Origin: Bolinopsis microptera
Taxonomy: Eukaryota; Ctenophora; Tentaculata; Lobata; Bolinopsidae
Direction of reading: 5' to 3'
DNA: 64,000 bases
Assembly: GCF_026151205.1 (NCBI RefSeq)
Contig: NC_087084.1
Coordinates: forward strand, 1,650,312-1,714,311
The first letter of the stretch is position 1. Every line of letters begins with the position of its first letter. The position numbers and the translations under genes are program-made. The notes under the pieces were generated by a model. That model made no database searches and was not told the origin of the DNA. It saw only the letters and a list, made by a program, of their open reading frames with translations. Of this stretch, positions 34,839 to 48,000 are shown one piece after another.

Positions 34839-35916
34839 CAACTTGGATCGATGTAGTTTCGCACGCTGAATGCTGATTGAGTGATTCCAATTCACCCCGG
34901 CCGGCCCCCATGACATATAATATAATAGGGTTAAAATTCTCCTTTAGCGAGGTATTGGCGAAAAACTTACTCGATCACGTGATATGACCGTATAAGGAAG
35001 TTGATTTAATTTCTCGTTAGGGTTAGGGTTTCAGCATATGCTTTTGTTAAAGATTGGGTTAGGGTTAGTGTTGGGATCATTAGAGGGCTAGGATTTCGAT
35101 TAGTCATTCAGGGCCATCAAGAGAACGTGTTAAAAAACACGTGACAGTCGATCGAGTGTAGAGTAATTAATCATCAATCATCATCCAATGTGGCTCGATC
35201 TTGCTATGTGTTTGGTGTTGGTTCAGCCGAATTAATTATTTTATATTTGATATTCAAATTCATTTTTAGTTTTTAGTTTAGTTAGTTCATAGTTGCCATC
35301 CGGCCACACAGTATGCAACTTATATTGCATGCAGTACCATTTTTCCATTAATTTTGGTAATTTTGCATGGCTGAAACTGAAAGTGAAATGTAACGCTTGA
35401 TTTATAAATATAATTATTAATTGAATTTTCAAATAAAAAAGTAAAGGGATTAAGCCTATTATATTGTAATTGAGGAGGAAGTCATGTCCTCACTCTCTTC
35501 ACGTCCGACAATGGCGTTTCTCTTGTCGCTAGTATAATAATATTAATAATTATTTTTGTATCCTTGTACCTTTTTTTTGTTGTTGTATCATATGCAAAGA
35601 CTAAAAAACGCCAAATTATAGAAAATTTAAATTATCAACATCGAATTTTAATAAAAACAGTGCTATTGTTCCTTCGGAAATAAAATCATCAATAATTTCG
35701 AACAGATCAAGTTAGTTCAATTGTATTTTCAGTCATTAATTGATCGTTAATGTTGAATGAAAATTGTATACAAACTGAAATCGGTAAAATGAAAATATTT
35801 TTATACGTATGTGAAATAAATGCAAATAAAAGTAAAAATCATAATAAATTTCTAAAGTAAATCACTATAAAAACTGATTCTAATTTCTAAGTCATCAGCT
35901 CTTTGCAGTTCATTAT
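34839..35916. other. Intergenic, 3' of the sushi gene
   Basis: Contains a TTAGGG-bearing dispersed repeat near 35,010-35,065. Otherwise AT-rich with nothing recognised. Confidence 0.45.
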
Positions 35917-35922
35917 TTTATT
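35917..35922 (-). terminator. Polyadenylation signal AATAAA
   Basis: AATAAA on the minus strand, about 103 bases after the sushi-gene stop codon. Confidence 0.5.
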
Positions 35923-36024
35923 ACAATCAATCTTGGCACATTACCACAGTCTCTAATAATTGGCATCGTCCGGGCTACCTTATTTCTGAATCTAAGATGT
36001 TGTGAAAAGTCTGATAGTTAGTGT

Positions 36025-36076
36025 TTAATCGCACACTACTTCCGTTTCATACGTAGTCACTGGGAATTTAACCGTT
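36025..36076 (-). CDS. Sushi gene exon 43 (stop codon)
   Basis: Acceptor TTTTCAG. Reads TVKFPVTTYETEVVCD then TAA at 36,025-36,027. Confidence 0.78.
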
Positions 36077-39000
36077 CTGAAAAGCAGTTGGGTCAGGTTT
36101 AAACTTACTTCTTTTTAAAAAGGTTACTTTAAGTAAAGCGCCTGCTGAAACTGAACGTAGTTCATAAGTTTGTGAACTATAAATCTAATTGTGCTGTATT
36201 TTGAGCTATACGTTTATATAACACATAAAATAACAAGTTGTTAGGAAGGCTCCGCTTGTTCGACAGTGCAACAAAAAGAAACAAATTGAAACTAACGTTT
36301 CCTCGGTGCATCTTCCTAGAATACAGTTTCCTGGTATTACTTTAGTGACATACGTTACCACTTCTTTCCTCCTCTCTTTGCAGGCTGAAATTATTTGTGC
36401 TTGTAAAAATGTTCCGGGTGATAAGTACAGGTAAAATCATTTTTTTTAAATATTTGATTGTGCTGCTGGGAATTAAGACAGACCAAATAAACGTACAATC
36501 GTTTTTATCAGTTAAGATTTAAAATTAAGAAACTAATCAGCTGAATATAAATAATTATCTTACAAGCACATGTCTTGTCCACATCACCCTCCCAGAGTCC
36601 ATCATCTCCACACTTGTAAACAAGCTTGTTCTGAAATAGTGTTTTGTTGAGAGATAATCATCATAATTATGCTAGTCATATCATTATTATCCTAGACATG
36701 TCAAAGCTAGACATGTCAATGCTAGGCATGTCAATGCTAGACATGTCAATGCTAGACATGTCAATGCTAGACATGTCAATGCTAGACATGTCAATGCTAG
36801 ACATGTCAATGCTAGACATGTCAATGCTAGACATGTCAATGCTAGACATGTCAATGCTAGACATGTCAATGCTAGACATTTCAATGCTAGACATGTCAAT
36901 GCTAGACATGTCAATGCTAGACATGTCAATGCTGCTAGACATATCATACTTATATTTGATCATACGGCTCTGATTTGCTGATTGTCAAATATTGGAAAGA
37001 GCGTGGTATAATTCAGGTATGGAAACTCTTATCTTATTTAAGAAAGTAAGAAGGTTTAATTTTTTTTTACTTTGTAAAATTATATTCTATATTCTACAAA
37101 AGTTGCACGTAGTCGGTGGAGAATGTTAGGACATGTTTTGCGGGGTCCCGTTGACGGACCAGTGTTTTTTAGACTTGGGCGTTGTTTTTAACTATCCCTT
37201 GTTTAGAACTTTGTTTTTAATAATAAATTCTACGAACTAAATTGTAACTGAGAAGTGAGTACTGTTAACTGGTAACAATTAACTAACCTTGTACGGCTCA
37301 CACACAAACTGCACTGTTTCCAGATAGTCGTACTATTAACTGGTAACAATTAACTAACCTTGTACGGCTCACACACAAACTGCACTGTTTCTAGATAGTC
37401 GTACTATTAACTGGTAACAATTAACTAACCTTGTACGGCTCACACACAAACTGCACTGTTTCCAGATAGTCGTACTATTAACTGGTAACAATTAACTAAC
37501 CTTGTACGGCTCACACACAAACTGCACTGTTTCCAGATAGTCGTACTATTTACTGGTAACAATTAACTAACCTTGTACGGCTCACACACAAACTGCACTG
37601 TTTCCAGATAGTCGTACTATTTACTGGTAACAATTAACTAACCTTGTACGGCTCACACACAAACTGCACTGTTTCCATAGGGCCTGTCGTGATATCATGG
37701 ATCGCTTAGGTTCCACCAGGATCTGGTAGTCCTCATAATTCTGCGGCCTCTATGTGTCGTCATCTCGCACAACTCCGAAAAACCGTTGTGAGTTTGGCAT
37801 GTGAAAATTTGCAGCCCTCCAGACATCGATTGGGTTAACGAGTTGTCGTACGTCACCTCAAGATCGGGTGACAGGGGGCTGAACAGGCCAGAACCCAATT
37901 GATTGGGTCGGAGGTCACGTGATTATGAGCCTGAGGTCACGTGACTATGACGTCACCAGAGCTGAGAGCTCGTTCTCCGTTTCCCGCTCTTTGGACCAGG
38001 TGAGCTTGCATGCTTGTGAAAGTGGGTGTAAGTACAGCTGTACTGTAAGTGTAGTTACATCCAATTACCCCTAATAGAACGAAGATTTATTTCTGACAGA
38101 AAGCTAGAAATTTACCAAAATATCGACTTTGTTCAAAATTTATTTTGATGACCACTCCTGACCTAAAATTGCACGAGAAATCGATTAAACTTGGTTTCAG
38201 AACTCAACAATGCTTCCTTATGCCTTAAAATCCATTTTTATCGATAAAATAAACATTTTGATCCTGTGGATTAATTAGTAACAGGTAACAAATGCACAGA
38301 AAAAACCATCGCACTTACATTGCATTCTTAACGGGTCGATTTCGAGTGACCAATAATCGTCGTGATGATATTTATACGTCATGCGTTCCTGATCATCATC
38401 AGCAATCAAGAGACAGGAGCGGCGATTGCTTTAAATCAACGGTTTACGTTATTTTTGTGAATTCGACCCCTGTTTTAACGGTTATCACACTTTGTAATTG
38501 AATGTATTGAGGATAGCTTTACAAATAAGAGGACCAGTAAATAAAATTGCCACAAGTGTTTCTCTCACTCACTTTCGATAAGATACAATGGAAATTCTTA
38601 CTTCCATAAGATTCGGAATTTTTTTAAACGCTGAAGAAAATCGGAATTTTATAAAATTTAATCACGCATCTTCTGGAACCCTAAGCTTCATAAGAACCCT
38701 TACAAGGCGAGGTTCATTGCAGGTGCCCGTTTTTGCGTTACGAAACAACTTAACGTCCAAGTTAACTGTTGTCTGAAACTTTTGAGGAAATACTTTAAGA
38801 AATACTGCGAGGCAATATACAACAACAGCGGTATAAACATGTTTTGGAGCATAGATTCCTCAAGTGAATTCCTTGAAGCTATCAAAAATAGCGATGTTTA
38901 TAATATACAAGTATATGATTTTACTACTCTTTATACCAGATTAGACTTGATTGAAGTAGAGAATATGATTAATGAAGTTGTTGATTTAATATTTTCAGAC

Positions 39001-42000
39001 CGTAATAGATATATTTGTATTTCTAAAAGAGACAGTAATACATGTTTCTTTTCCAATAAAACCTATGATTCTCATGCCTGCTTTAGTCAAGATGACCTAA
39101 AAGAGGCTGTTAAATTTATTATTTATAACACTTATGTCGTCTTCGGTGGGATTGTATTCATACAAACCAAGGGTATTCCTATGGGTGGAAATTCAAGTTC
39201 CCCTATAGCTGATCTCACTGTTGGCAAAAAGGAATTTAATTATATGAAACGTTTACTTCAGGAAAAGAAAATGGGATTAGCAAAGATATTATCCAATAAT
39301 AAACGATATGTTGACGATTAACCTTAATATGACTACAAGCACATACACAGTGGCCAATTTGGTAAGCTGTTTACAGCAGGGTTTTAGCGTAATAATCGAT
39401 CTTTTAGAATGTCCTCCTCCTCCTGGGTCTTCCTGATCCTCCTCCTCCCTCTCAGTCATCCTCCTCAGTCATCCTCCTCAGTCATCCTCCTCAGTCATCC
39501 TCCTCAGTCATCCTCCTCAGCCATCCTTCTCAGCCATCCTCCTCAGTACTCTTCAGTCTTCAGTACTCTTCAGTCCTCCTCCTTCTAGGCGGACATAGCT
39601 ATAGGCGGACATAGGCGGACATAGACGGACATAGGCGGACATATACGAACATTAATGGACACCTAAATTGCTAAATAAAATGTTCAATTTTTGCTGTTAT
39701 AGGGGGGATCATGTTTTTTGTCCGTTCGGTACCCTATATTTTCAAAACGGACAAAAAATAGAGCGGACAAAAATGGACAAAAACGGACAAAAATGGAAAT
39801 AACATTTAGATGCTTCCTCCTCCTACTCTTCCTCCTCCTCCTCCTGGGTCTTCCTGATCTTCCTCAGTCCTCTTCCTCCTCCCCTCCTCAGTCCTCCTCC
39901 TACTCTTCCTCCTCGTCCTCAGTCCTCCTCATCAGTCCTTAACTGTCCTCCTCCCCAGTCCTCCTCCTCCTCCTGAGTCCTCCTCCTTAAATTTAACACG
40001 ATTTTCCGCAAAAACGCGAATTAAATAGGTAATAATTTATTTAGTCTCTTGAGTCTTAAAACCACTCAGGGGTTAGACGGGTTCCTGCTAGTAGACTTTA
40101 ACCTGTCGACAATATTTCAGGAATGATTCCCGCAAGAAATTATATTCCTTCGTTTTGCTGTGATCCCTACTCTGGAACTAACTGCTGATGGAATTTCATA
40201 CGATTCGTTGATTTTTTGTAAAAATTGAACTTATATTTTATAAAATTCCGATATTCTTCAACGGTTGAAAAATTCCGAATCTTATGGTTAAGTAAGAATT
40301 TGCATTGTGTCTTATCGAAAGTGAGTAAGAGAAACACTTGTGACAATTTTATTTACTGGTCCTCTTATTTGTAAAGATATCCTCAATACATTCTATGACA
40401 AAGTGTGATAACTGTTAAAACAGGGGTCGAATTTACAAAAAATAACGTAAACCGTTGATTTAAAGCAATCGCCGCTCCTGTCTCTTGATTGCTGATGATG
40501 ATCAGGAACGCATGACGTATAAATATCATCACGACGATTATTGGTCACTCGAAATCGACCCGTTAAGAATGCAATGTAAGTGCGATGGTTTTTTCTGTGC
40601 ATTTGTTACCTGTTACTAATTAATCCACAGGATCAAAATGTTTATTGAATCGATAAAAATGGATTTTAAGGCATAAGGAAGCATTGTTGAGTTCTGAAAC
40701 CAAGTTTAATCGATTTCTCGTGCAATTTTAGGTCAGGAGTGGTCATCAAAATAAATTTTGAACAAAGTCGATATTTTGGTAAATTTCTAGCTTTCTGTCA
40801 GAAAATAAATCTTCGTTCTATTAGGGGTAATTGGATGTAACTACAGTACAGCTGTACTTACACCCACTTTCACAAGCATGCAAGCTCACCTGGTCCAAAG
40901 AGCGGGAAACGGAGAACGAGCTCTCAGCTCTGGTGACGTCATAGTCACGTGACCTCAGGCTCATAATCACGTGACCTCCGACCCAATCAATTGGGTTCTG
41001 GCCTGTTCAGCCCCCTGTCACCCGATCTTGAGGTGACGTACGACAACTCGTTAACCCAATCGATGTCTGGAGGGCTGCAAATGTTCACATGCCAAACTCA
41101 CAACGGTTTTTCGGAGTTGTGCGAGATGACGACACATAGAGGCCGCAGAATTATGAGGACTACCAGATCCTGGTGGAACCTAAGCGATCCATGATATCAC
41201 GACAGGCCCTACTGTTTCCAGATAGTTGTACTATTAACTAGTAACAATTAACTAACCTTGTACGGCTCACACACAAACTGCACTGTTTCCAGATAGTCGT
41301 ACTATTAACTGGTAACGATTAACTAACCTTGTACGGCTCACACACAAACTGCACTGTTTCCAGATAGTCGTACTATTAACTGGTAACAATTAACTAACCT
41401 TGTACGGCTCACACACAAACTGCACTGTTTCCAGATAGTCGTACTATTAACTAGTAACAATTAACTAACCTTGTACGGCTCACACACAAACTGCACTGTT
41501 TACAGATAGTCGTACTATTAACTAGTAACAATTAACTAACCTTGTACGGCTCACACACAAACTGCACTGTTTACAGATAGTCGTACTATTAACTGGTAAC
41601 AATTAACTAACCTTGTACGGCTCACACACAAACTGCACTGTTTCCAGATAGTCGTACTATTTACTGGTAACAATTAACTAACCTTGTACGGCTCACACAC
41701 AAACTGCACTGTTTCCAGATAGTCGTACTATTAACTAGTAACAATTAACTAACCTTGTACGGCTCACACACAAACTGCACTGTTTCCAGATAGTCGTACT
41801 ATTAACTAGTAACAATTAACTAACCTTGTACGGCTCAAACACAAACTGCACTGTTTCCAGATAGTCGTACTATTAACTGGTAACAATTAACTAACCTTGT
41901 ACGGCTCACACACAAACTGCACTGTTTCTAGATAGTCGTACTATTAACTGGTAACAATTAACTAACCTTGTACGGCTCACACACAAACTGCACTGTTTCC

Positions 42001-45000
42001 AGATAGTCGTACTATTAACTGGTAACAATTAACTAACCTTGTACGGCTCACACACAAACTGCACTGTTTCCAGATAGTCGTACTATTAACTGGTAACAAT
42101 TAACTAACCTTGTACGGCTCACACACAAACTGCACTGTTTCCAGATAGTCGTACTATTTACTGGTAACAATTAACTAACCTTGTACGGCTCACACACAAA
42201 CTGCACTGTTTCCAGATAGTCGTACTATTAACTGGTAACGATTAACTAACCTTGTACGGCTCACACACAAACTGCACTGTTTCCAGATAGTCGTACTATT
42301 TACTGGTAACAATTAACTAACCTTGTACGGCTCACACACAAACTGCACTGTTTCCAGATAGTCGTACTATTAACTAGTAACAATTAACTAACCTTGTACG
42401 GCTCACACACAAACTGCACTGTTTCCAGATAGTCGTACTATTAACTAGTAACAATTAACTAACCTTGTACGGCTCAAACACAAACTGCACTGTTTCCAGA
42501 TAGTCGTACTATTAACTGGTAACAATTAACTAACCTTGTACGGCTCACACACAAACTGCACTGTTTCTAGATAGTCGTACTATTAACTGGTAACAATTAA
42601 CTAACCTTGTACGGCTCACACACAAACTGCACTGTTTCCAGATAGTCGTACTATTAACTGGTAACAATTAACTAACCTTGTACGGCTCACACACAAACTG
42701 CACTGTTTCCAGATAGTCGTACTATTAACTGGTAACAATTAACTAACCTTGTACGGCTCACACACAAACTGCACTGTTTCCAGATAGTCGTACTATTTAC
42801 TGGTAACAATTAACTAACCTTGTACGGCTCACACACAAACTGCACTGTTTCCAGATAGTCGTACTATTAACTGGTAACGATTAACTAACCTTGTACGGCT
42901 CACACACAAACTGCACTGTTTCCAGATAGTCGTACTATTTACTGGTAACAATTAACTAACCTTGTACGGCTCACACACAAACTGCACTGTTTCCAGATAG
43001 TCGTACTATTTACTGGTAACAATTAACTAACCTTGTACGGCTCACACACAAACTGCACTGTTTCCAGATAGTCGTACTATTTACTGGTAACAATTAACTA
43101 ACCTTGTACGGCTCACACACAAACTGCACTGTTTCCAGATAGTCGTACTATTTACTGGTAACGATTAACTAACCTTGTACGGCTCACACACAAACTGCAC
43201 TGTTTCCAGATAGTCGTACTGTTAACTGGTAACGATTAACTAACCTTGTACGGCTCACACACAAACTGCACTGTTTCCAGATAGTCGTACTATTAACTGG
43301 TAACAATTAACTAACCTTGTACGGCTCACACACAAACTGCACTGTTTCCAGATAGTCGTACTATTAACTGGTAACAATTAACTAACCTTGTACGGCTCAC
43401 ACACAAACTGCACTGTTTCCAGATAGTCGTACTATTAACTGGTAACAATTAACTAACCTTGTACGGCTCACACACAAACTGCACTGTTTCCAGATAGTCG
43501 TACTATTAACTGGTAACAATTAACTAACCTTGTACGGCTCACACACAAACTGCACTGTTTCCAGATAGTCGTACTATTAACTGGTAACAATTAACTAACC
43601 TTGTACGGCTCACACACAAACTGCACTGTTTCCAGATAGTCGTACTATTAACTGGTAACAATTAACTAACCTTGTACGGCTCACACACAAACTGCACTGT
43701 TTCCAGATAGTCGTACTATTAACTAATAACAATTAACTAACCTTGTACGGCTCACACACAAACTGCACTGTTTCCAGATAGTCGTACTATTAACTGGTAA
43801 CAATTAACTAACCTTGTACGGCTCACACACAAACTGCACTGTTTCCAGATAGTCGTACTATTAACTGGTAACAATTAACTAACCTTGTACGGCTCACACA
43901 CAAACTGCACTGTTTCCAGATAGTCGTACTATTAACTGGTAACAATTAACTAACCTTGTACGGCTCACACACAAACTGCACTGTTTCCAGATAGTCGTAC
44001 TCTGCCTTGTCAGTTCCTGTTATTCTACTTCCTTCAGGAACTCTTCTTTTACATCTCACTCCTGTGAGAGAGATAACAAATAATATTAAATGATAACATC
44101 TAAAAGTAAGCTATAACATAAGTATCCATATTCCGTGCACACTTTGAAACCATTTATTTATTTATCTACGATATTATGTTTTTTTGTTTGGTTGAATAAC
44201 TTTCCGTTAACTGATTGGGATCTGACACATGTAATTTTGTAATGATCTTTCTAATTTCTAATTTCTAATTTCTAATTTCTAATTTCTAAATTTCTAATTT
44301 CTAATTTCTATAAAACACGAATGAACTATTTAGAAAACGTAAGACTGTATCGAATAGAAAAATCCATAAACAGATAAACGAGTTCATTATTTGCCAGTTT
44401 ACTCTTCCGTAGAAAAACTACCATTGAATTTTGAAAGTTCTCCAAGTATTTGAAATCCAAATATCAACATTGAATATTGCAGCTTAAAGGTGTCTTAAAA
44501 CAATGGAAATATGTGTGGTGATCTACTAACGTTCACATTTTGGAGAAATCCCATCCCATTCTCCACTTTCAAGGCATGTTCGGGTATTCCGACCTTCTGG
44601 TACCATCTTATAGCCTGGATTACACATATACTGCACCGACCTGGTAAAATGGTTTTATCACTTCAACAGCTCCTTTAAGGTAATAATTATATGTCTAATA
44701 TCCACCTGCAACCAAAAATATTAAAAGGCCGTTATTTTGAATCATTTAAATATTTTAAATCTTTGCTTTAAGATTATTTTAAACTCACGTTCCCACCACG
44801 TTCTCATCAGCAGTCTCTATAATTCCGTTAAGAAGAGATAGTACGGGACAGGAGACACATTTACACTCGGGTGGGGCATATGTCCACTGTTTGTTGTTTG
44901 TGCACGTTCTTATATCTTCCCCCATCAGGTGGTACCTGGGGGTTATTACTTAGTAATACTACCTTACCGGACTTTATTAAACCTGGGGGTTGTTACTTAG

Positions 45001-48000
45001 TAATACTACCTTACCGGAATTTATTAAACCTGGGGGTTGTTACTTAGTAATACTACTTTACCGGAATTTATTAAACGGAGAGATTAATTGCGTCCAATAA
45101 TGAACAACAACTAAATCTAAATCACATGAAAACAGCGTTGGAGGCCCTAGAGTTCATATTGAACAACAACTAAATCTAAATCACATGAAAACAGCGTTGG
45201 AGGCCCTAGAGTTCACATTGAACAACAACTAAATCTAAATCACATAAAAACAGCGTTGGAGGCCCTAGAGTTCATTGAACAACAACTAAATCTAAATCAC
45301 ACGAAAACAGCGTTGGAGGCCCTAGAGTTCATAATGAACAACAACTAAATCTAAATCACACGAAAACAGCGTTGGAGGCCCTAGAGTTCGTTGAACAACA
45401 TTTGAAACCAGCGCTGACCTGTCATCCTTGCACTTGTACTGCACTGCCGCCCCCGGAGTGTCAGCACCCCCCTCTAACCCACCACTAATCTGAGTGACAC
45501 TGCCGTACAGGATATCCCCCACATTGCCACAGTGTTTCACTTTGCAGGAGGTGGGCCCCGGCCCGCTCCACTGGGAGCCGTTCAGACAGCGCCTCACAGG
45601 GTCACCGTACAACTCGTACCCTTCATCACACACGTAGTGTACTTGCTGACCTGAAGTGTTGTTTAGTGTGTTGTTACTTTATTGTTGTACTTTCTGCTGC
45701 TACTTTGTGCGATTTTCAAAAGGATAGAGTGTAGTTTTATAACTAGAGTGTAGTTTTATAACTAGAATTTAGTTTAGGTCTTCTCACTGGTACCAGCAAA
45801 TAAGAAAATAACAGTAATTTCTGAATTCTGTGTATCGAGGTTAATATTTAAATACCAAATAATATAAAAGTATTCCTACTCTTAACTTTGTTATAATACC
45901 CCATTACCCTGTGGCCGTCCATTAACCTACCGCCATAAGTGTATTTAGTGTCAGCATTAGCGACCTCCTCCAACACAGGGCACACTTGCTCCACACACAG
46001 AGGGAACTTGTTGTCCCACTCTTCATCCTCACCACACCTCAACACGGCCTGACCCGTCAGAGCGTAGCTCTCGTCACATTTAAACGTTACAGAGCTCCCG
46101 CACTCGTACTTTACTCGTATTGTGTTTGCTGTGAGTCTACCGTTACCTACTGCGTGATCAGGCTTACTGCACTGCTTCACTGAGAGATGGGGGGTTTTTA
46201 TAGAAATAGTATTTGAAGTAATAGTGAGGATTGAAAAGGTTGATTATCATGATATTTCGGTCGAGGATCACCCGAAGGCAAAAGTAAGTATGACACAAGC
46301 TTGAGGAATAAAAAAGAAAAACTCTCATTTTGTTACAGACTGACTATAAATATAGAACTTGTATATTGACTACATACCTTCACACTCAGTAGGTTTAGGA
46401 GGACTCCACCTGCCGTCTATACACTGCAGTATCTCCGCTCCAGGGTTAGTCGGACCATAACAAGGATCACACTCTATTCTGCGCAGAATGTCTGATTCCT
46501 TGACTATCCTCCCGTGGGTAACGTTTGCAAGGGGCTCACACTCGCTGTGTTCACATCTTGGGACGTCTTCCCTCCAGGTTCCATCTTGCTGGCAGGATAT
46601 TATCATGCTGCCAACTAGTTCCCAGCCTGAGGAATGCTTACTGTCAGCAGTAGTATTTGGGTAGTTTATAATAAATCAACCATCATTAAAGGATAATGTT
46701 CTGGTCCCCTAGTCCTACTTGAATTTATCCATTTACCTTTTGAAAAAAATATAGTGAAAGGTTACGAATCGAGGGCAGCCGGCAGGGGGGGGGGGTGGGT
46801 TTGGTTCCTAGATTGAACCAAATTTTTTAGCACATTTTTTTTTAGCACAAACACTCGAATTTTATAAACTTAACTGCAAGTAAAATTACACATCTTACCA
46901 TCTTCACACTCATATTCTATCTCAGTGTACGGTCTGTATTTGCCGTCCGTAGCAGCAGGATCTGGATAAGTTGTAGTTTTCATGTGTTGAGCTACTTCCG
47001 GGTGGGGGCAGGTTACTTCCTCACAGGTAGGGATAACTGTGTCATACTTACTGCTGCTCGTGCACTTCAGTTGTTTGTCTCCTACTAGTTTGTATCTGGT
47101 ACAGTGAGCATGTGAGTAAAAGGTAGTTTGATATATTGTCATGTAAGTAAAGCGCAAAATAATATAGAGCCATCTTTCAAAGTTGGCATCTTTGCTAGAG
47201 CCATAATGTTTTCGTTTGAACTGAAAATTAATAAAAGTCTTTAGCACAATGTCAAATAATGTTTGCACAAATGTCATGAATTCCTAAATAATACCGACTT
47301 ACCCTAAATCACACTCAAAGCTAACGGTTTCTCCACACTTGGGTATATCCTCGACATCATGACCACTTGTAATTCTTCCTGCAATATCATCCACTTAACC
47401 GTGTAATACAATTTGCAAGCCTACTTTGTAATAGCATACTATAGTGTCTATAGTACTGCAGTAATTTCTTCTGGTCAGACAATCTACACAACGTTTGAGC
47501 AACGTTTGATGCTCCATTAGAGATAGCGGGCAGATAACAAAGTATTGGATTGCAGAGTATTGAACCTTACGGTTAGAAATAGCAGGCAGATAACAAAGTA
47601 TTGGATTGCAAAGTATTGAACCTTACCGTTAGAGATAGCAGGCGGATAACAAAGTATTGGATTGCAAAATATTGAACCTTACCATTAGAAATAGCAGGCA
47701 GATAACAAAGTATTGGATTGCAAAGTATTGAACCTTACCGTTAGAGATAGCGGGCAGATAACAAAGTATTGGATTGCACGTGGGCTCTGGAGATGACCAA
47801 GTGACTCCTTTATTCCCATCAAATACACATTGTCTTATTTGTGCGTCTCCTCCCTGCAACTCAGAGCACGTGTTGCACTGGTAGGTAATGTTAGCTCCGT
47901 ATAGGACACCTTTACCCTGCTCTTGCAGTGAAGGGAACACTGCTCCGTTAGTGGGATCGTCCTGGGGTCTACAGGACATCTTCACACATTTAGGAGGTTG

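Larger units (their letters stand above)
37678..41211. mobile_element. 3.5-kb element with 0.98-kb inverted arms
   Basis: Left arm 37,678 to about 38,665 and right arm about 40,229-41,211 are near-identical inverse copies, starting TAGGGCCTGTCGTGATATCA. The 9-bp direct repeat CTGTTTCCA flanks it (37,669-37,677 and 41,212-41,220), showing insertion into a satellite unit. The centre holds an RT-like ORF and CTCCTC- and GGACA-rich simple repeats. Long inverted arms with a 9-bp duplication recall Mutator-like elements, but no transposase is seen. The arms each carry one copy of a 67-codon frame starting MGSGLFSPLSPDLEV, identical but for one residue, of unknown meaning. Confidence 0.85.

Noticed and set aside
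36384-36431. Plus-strand exon candidate with TTTGCAG and GTAAAA borders
   Set aside because: The opposite strand carries sushi exon 42 right beside it with correct phase to exons 41 and 43, so the plus-strand signals are coincidental.
36644-36973. Repetitive ORFs on both strands with MLDMS-type and LTCLA-type repeats
   Set aside because: The 15-bp tandem repeat is a multiple of three and lacks stops. There is no splice or domain support.
41212-43999. CRISPR-like array
   Set aside because: Units are contiguous 71-bp copies without unique spacers, and the genome is eukaryotic.
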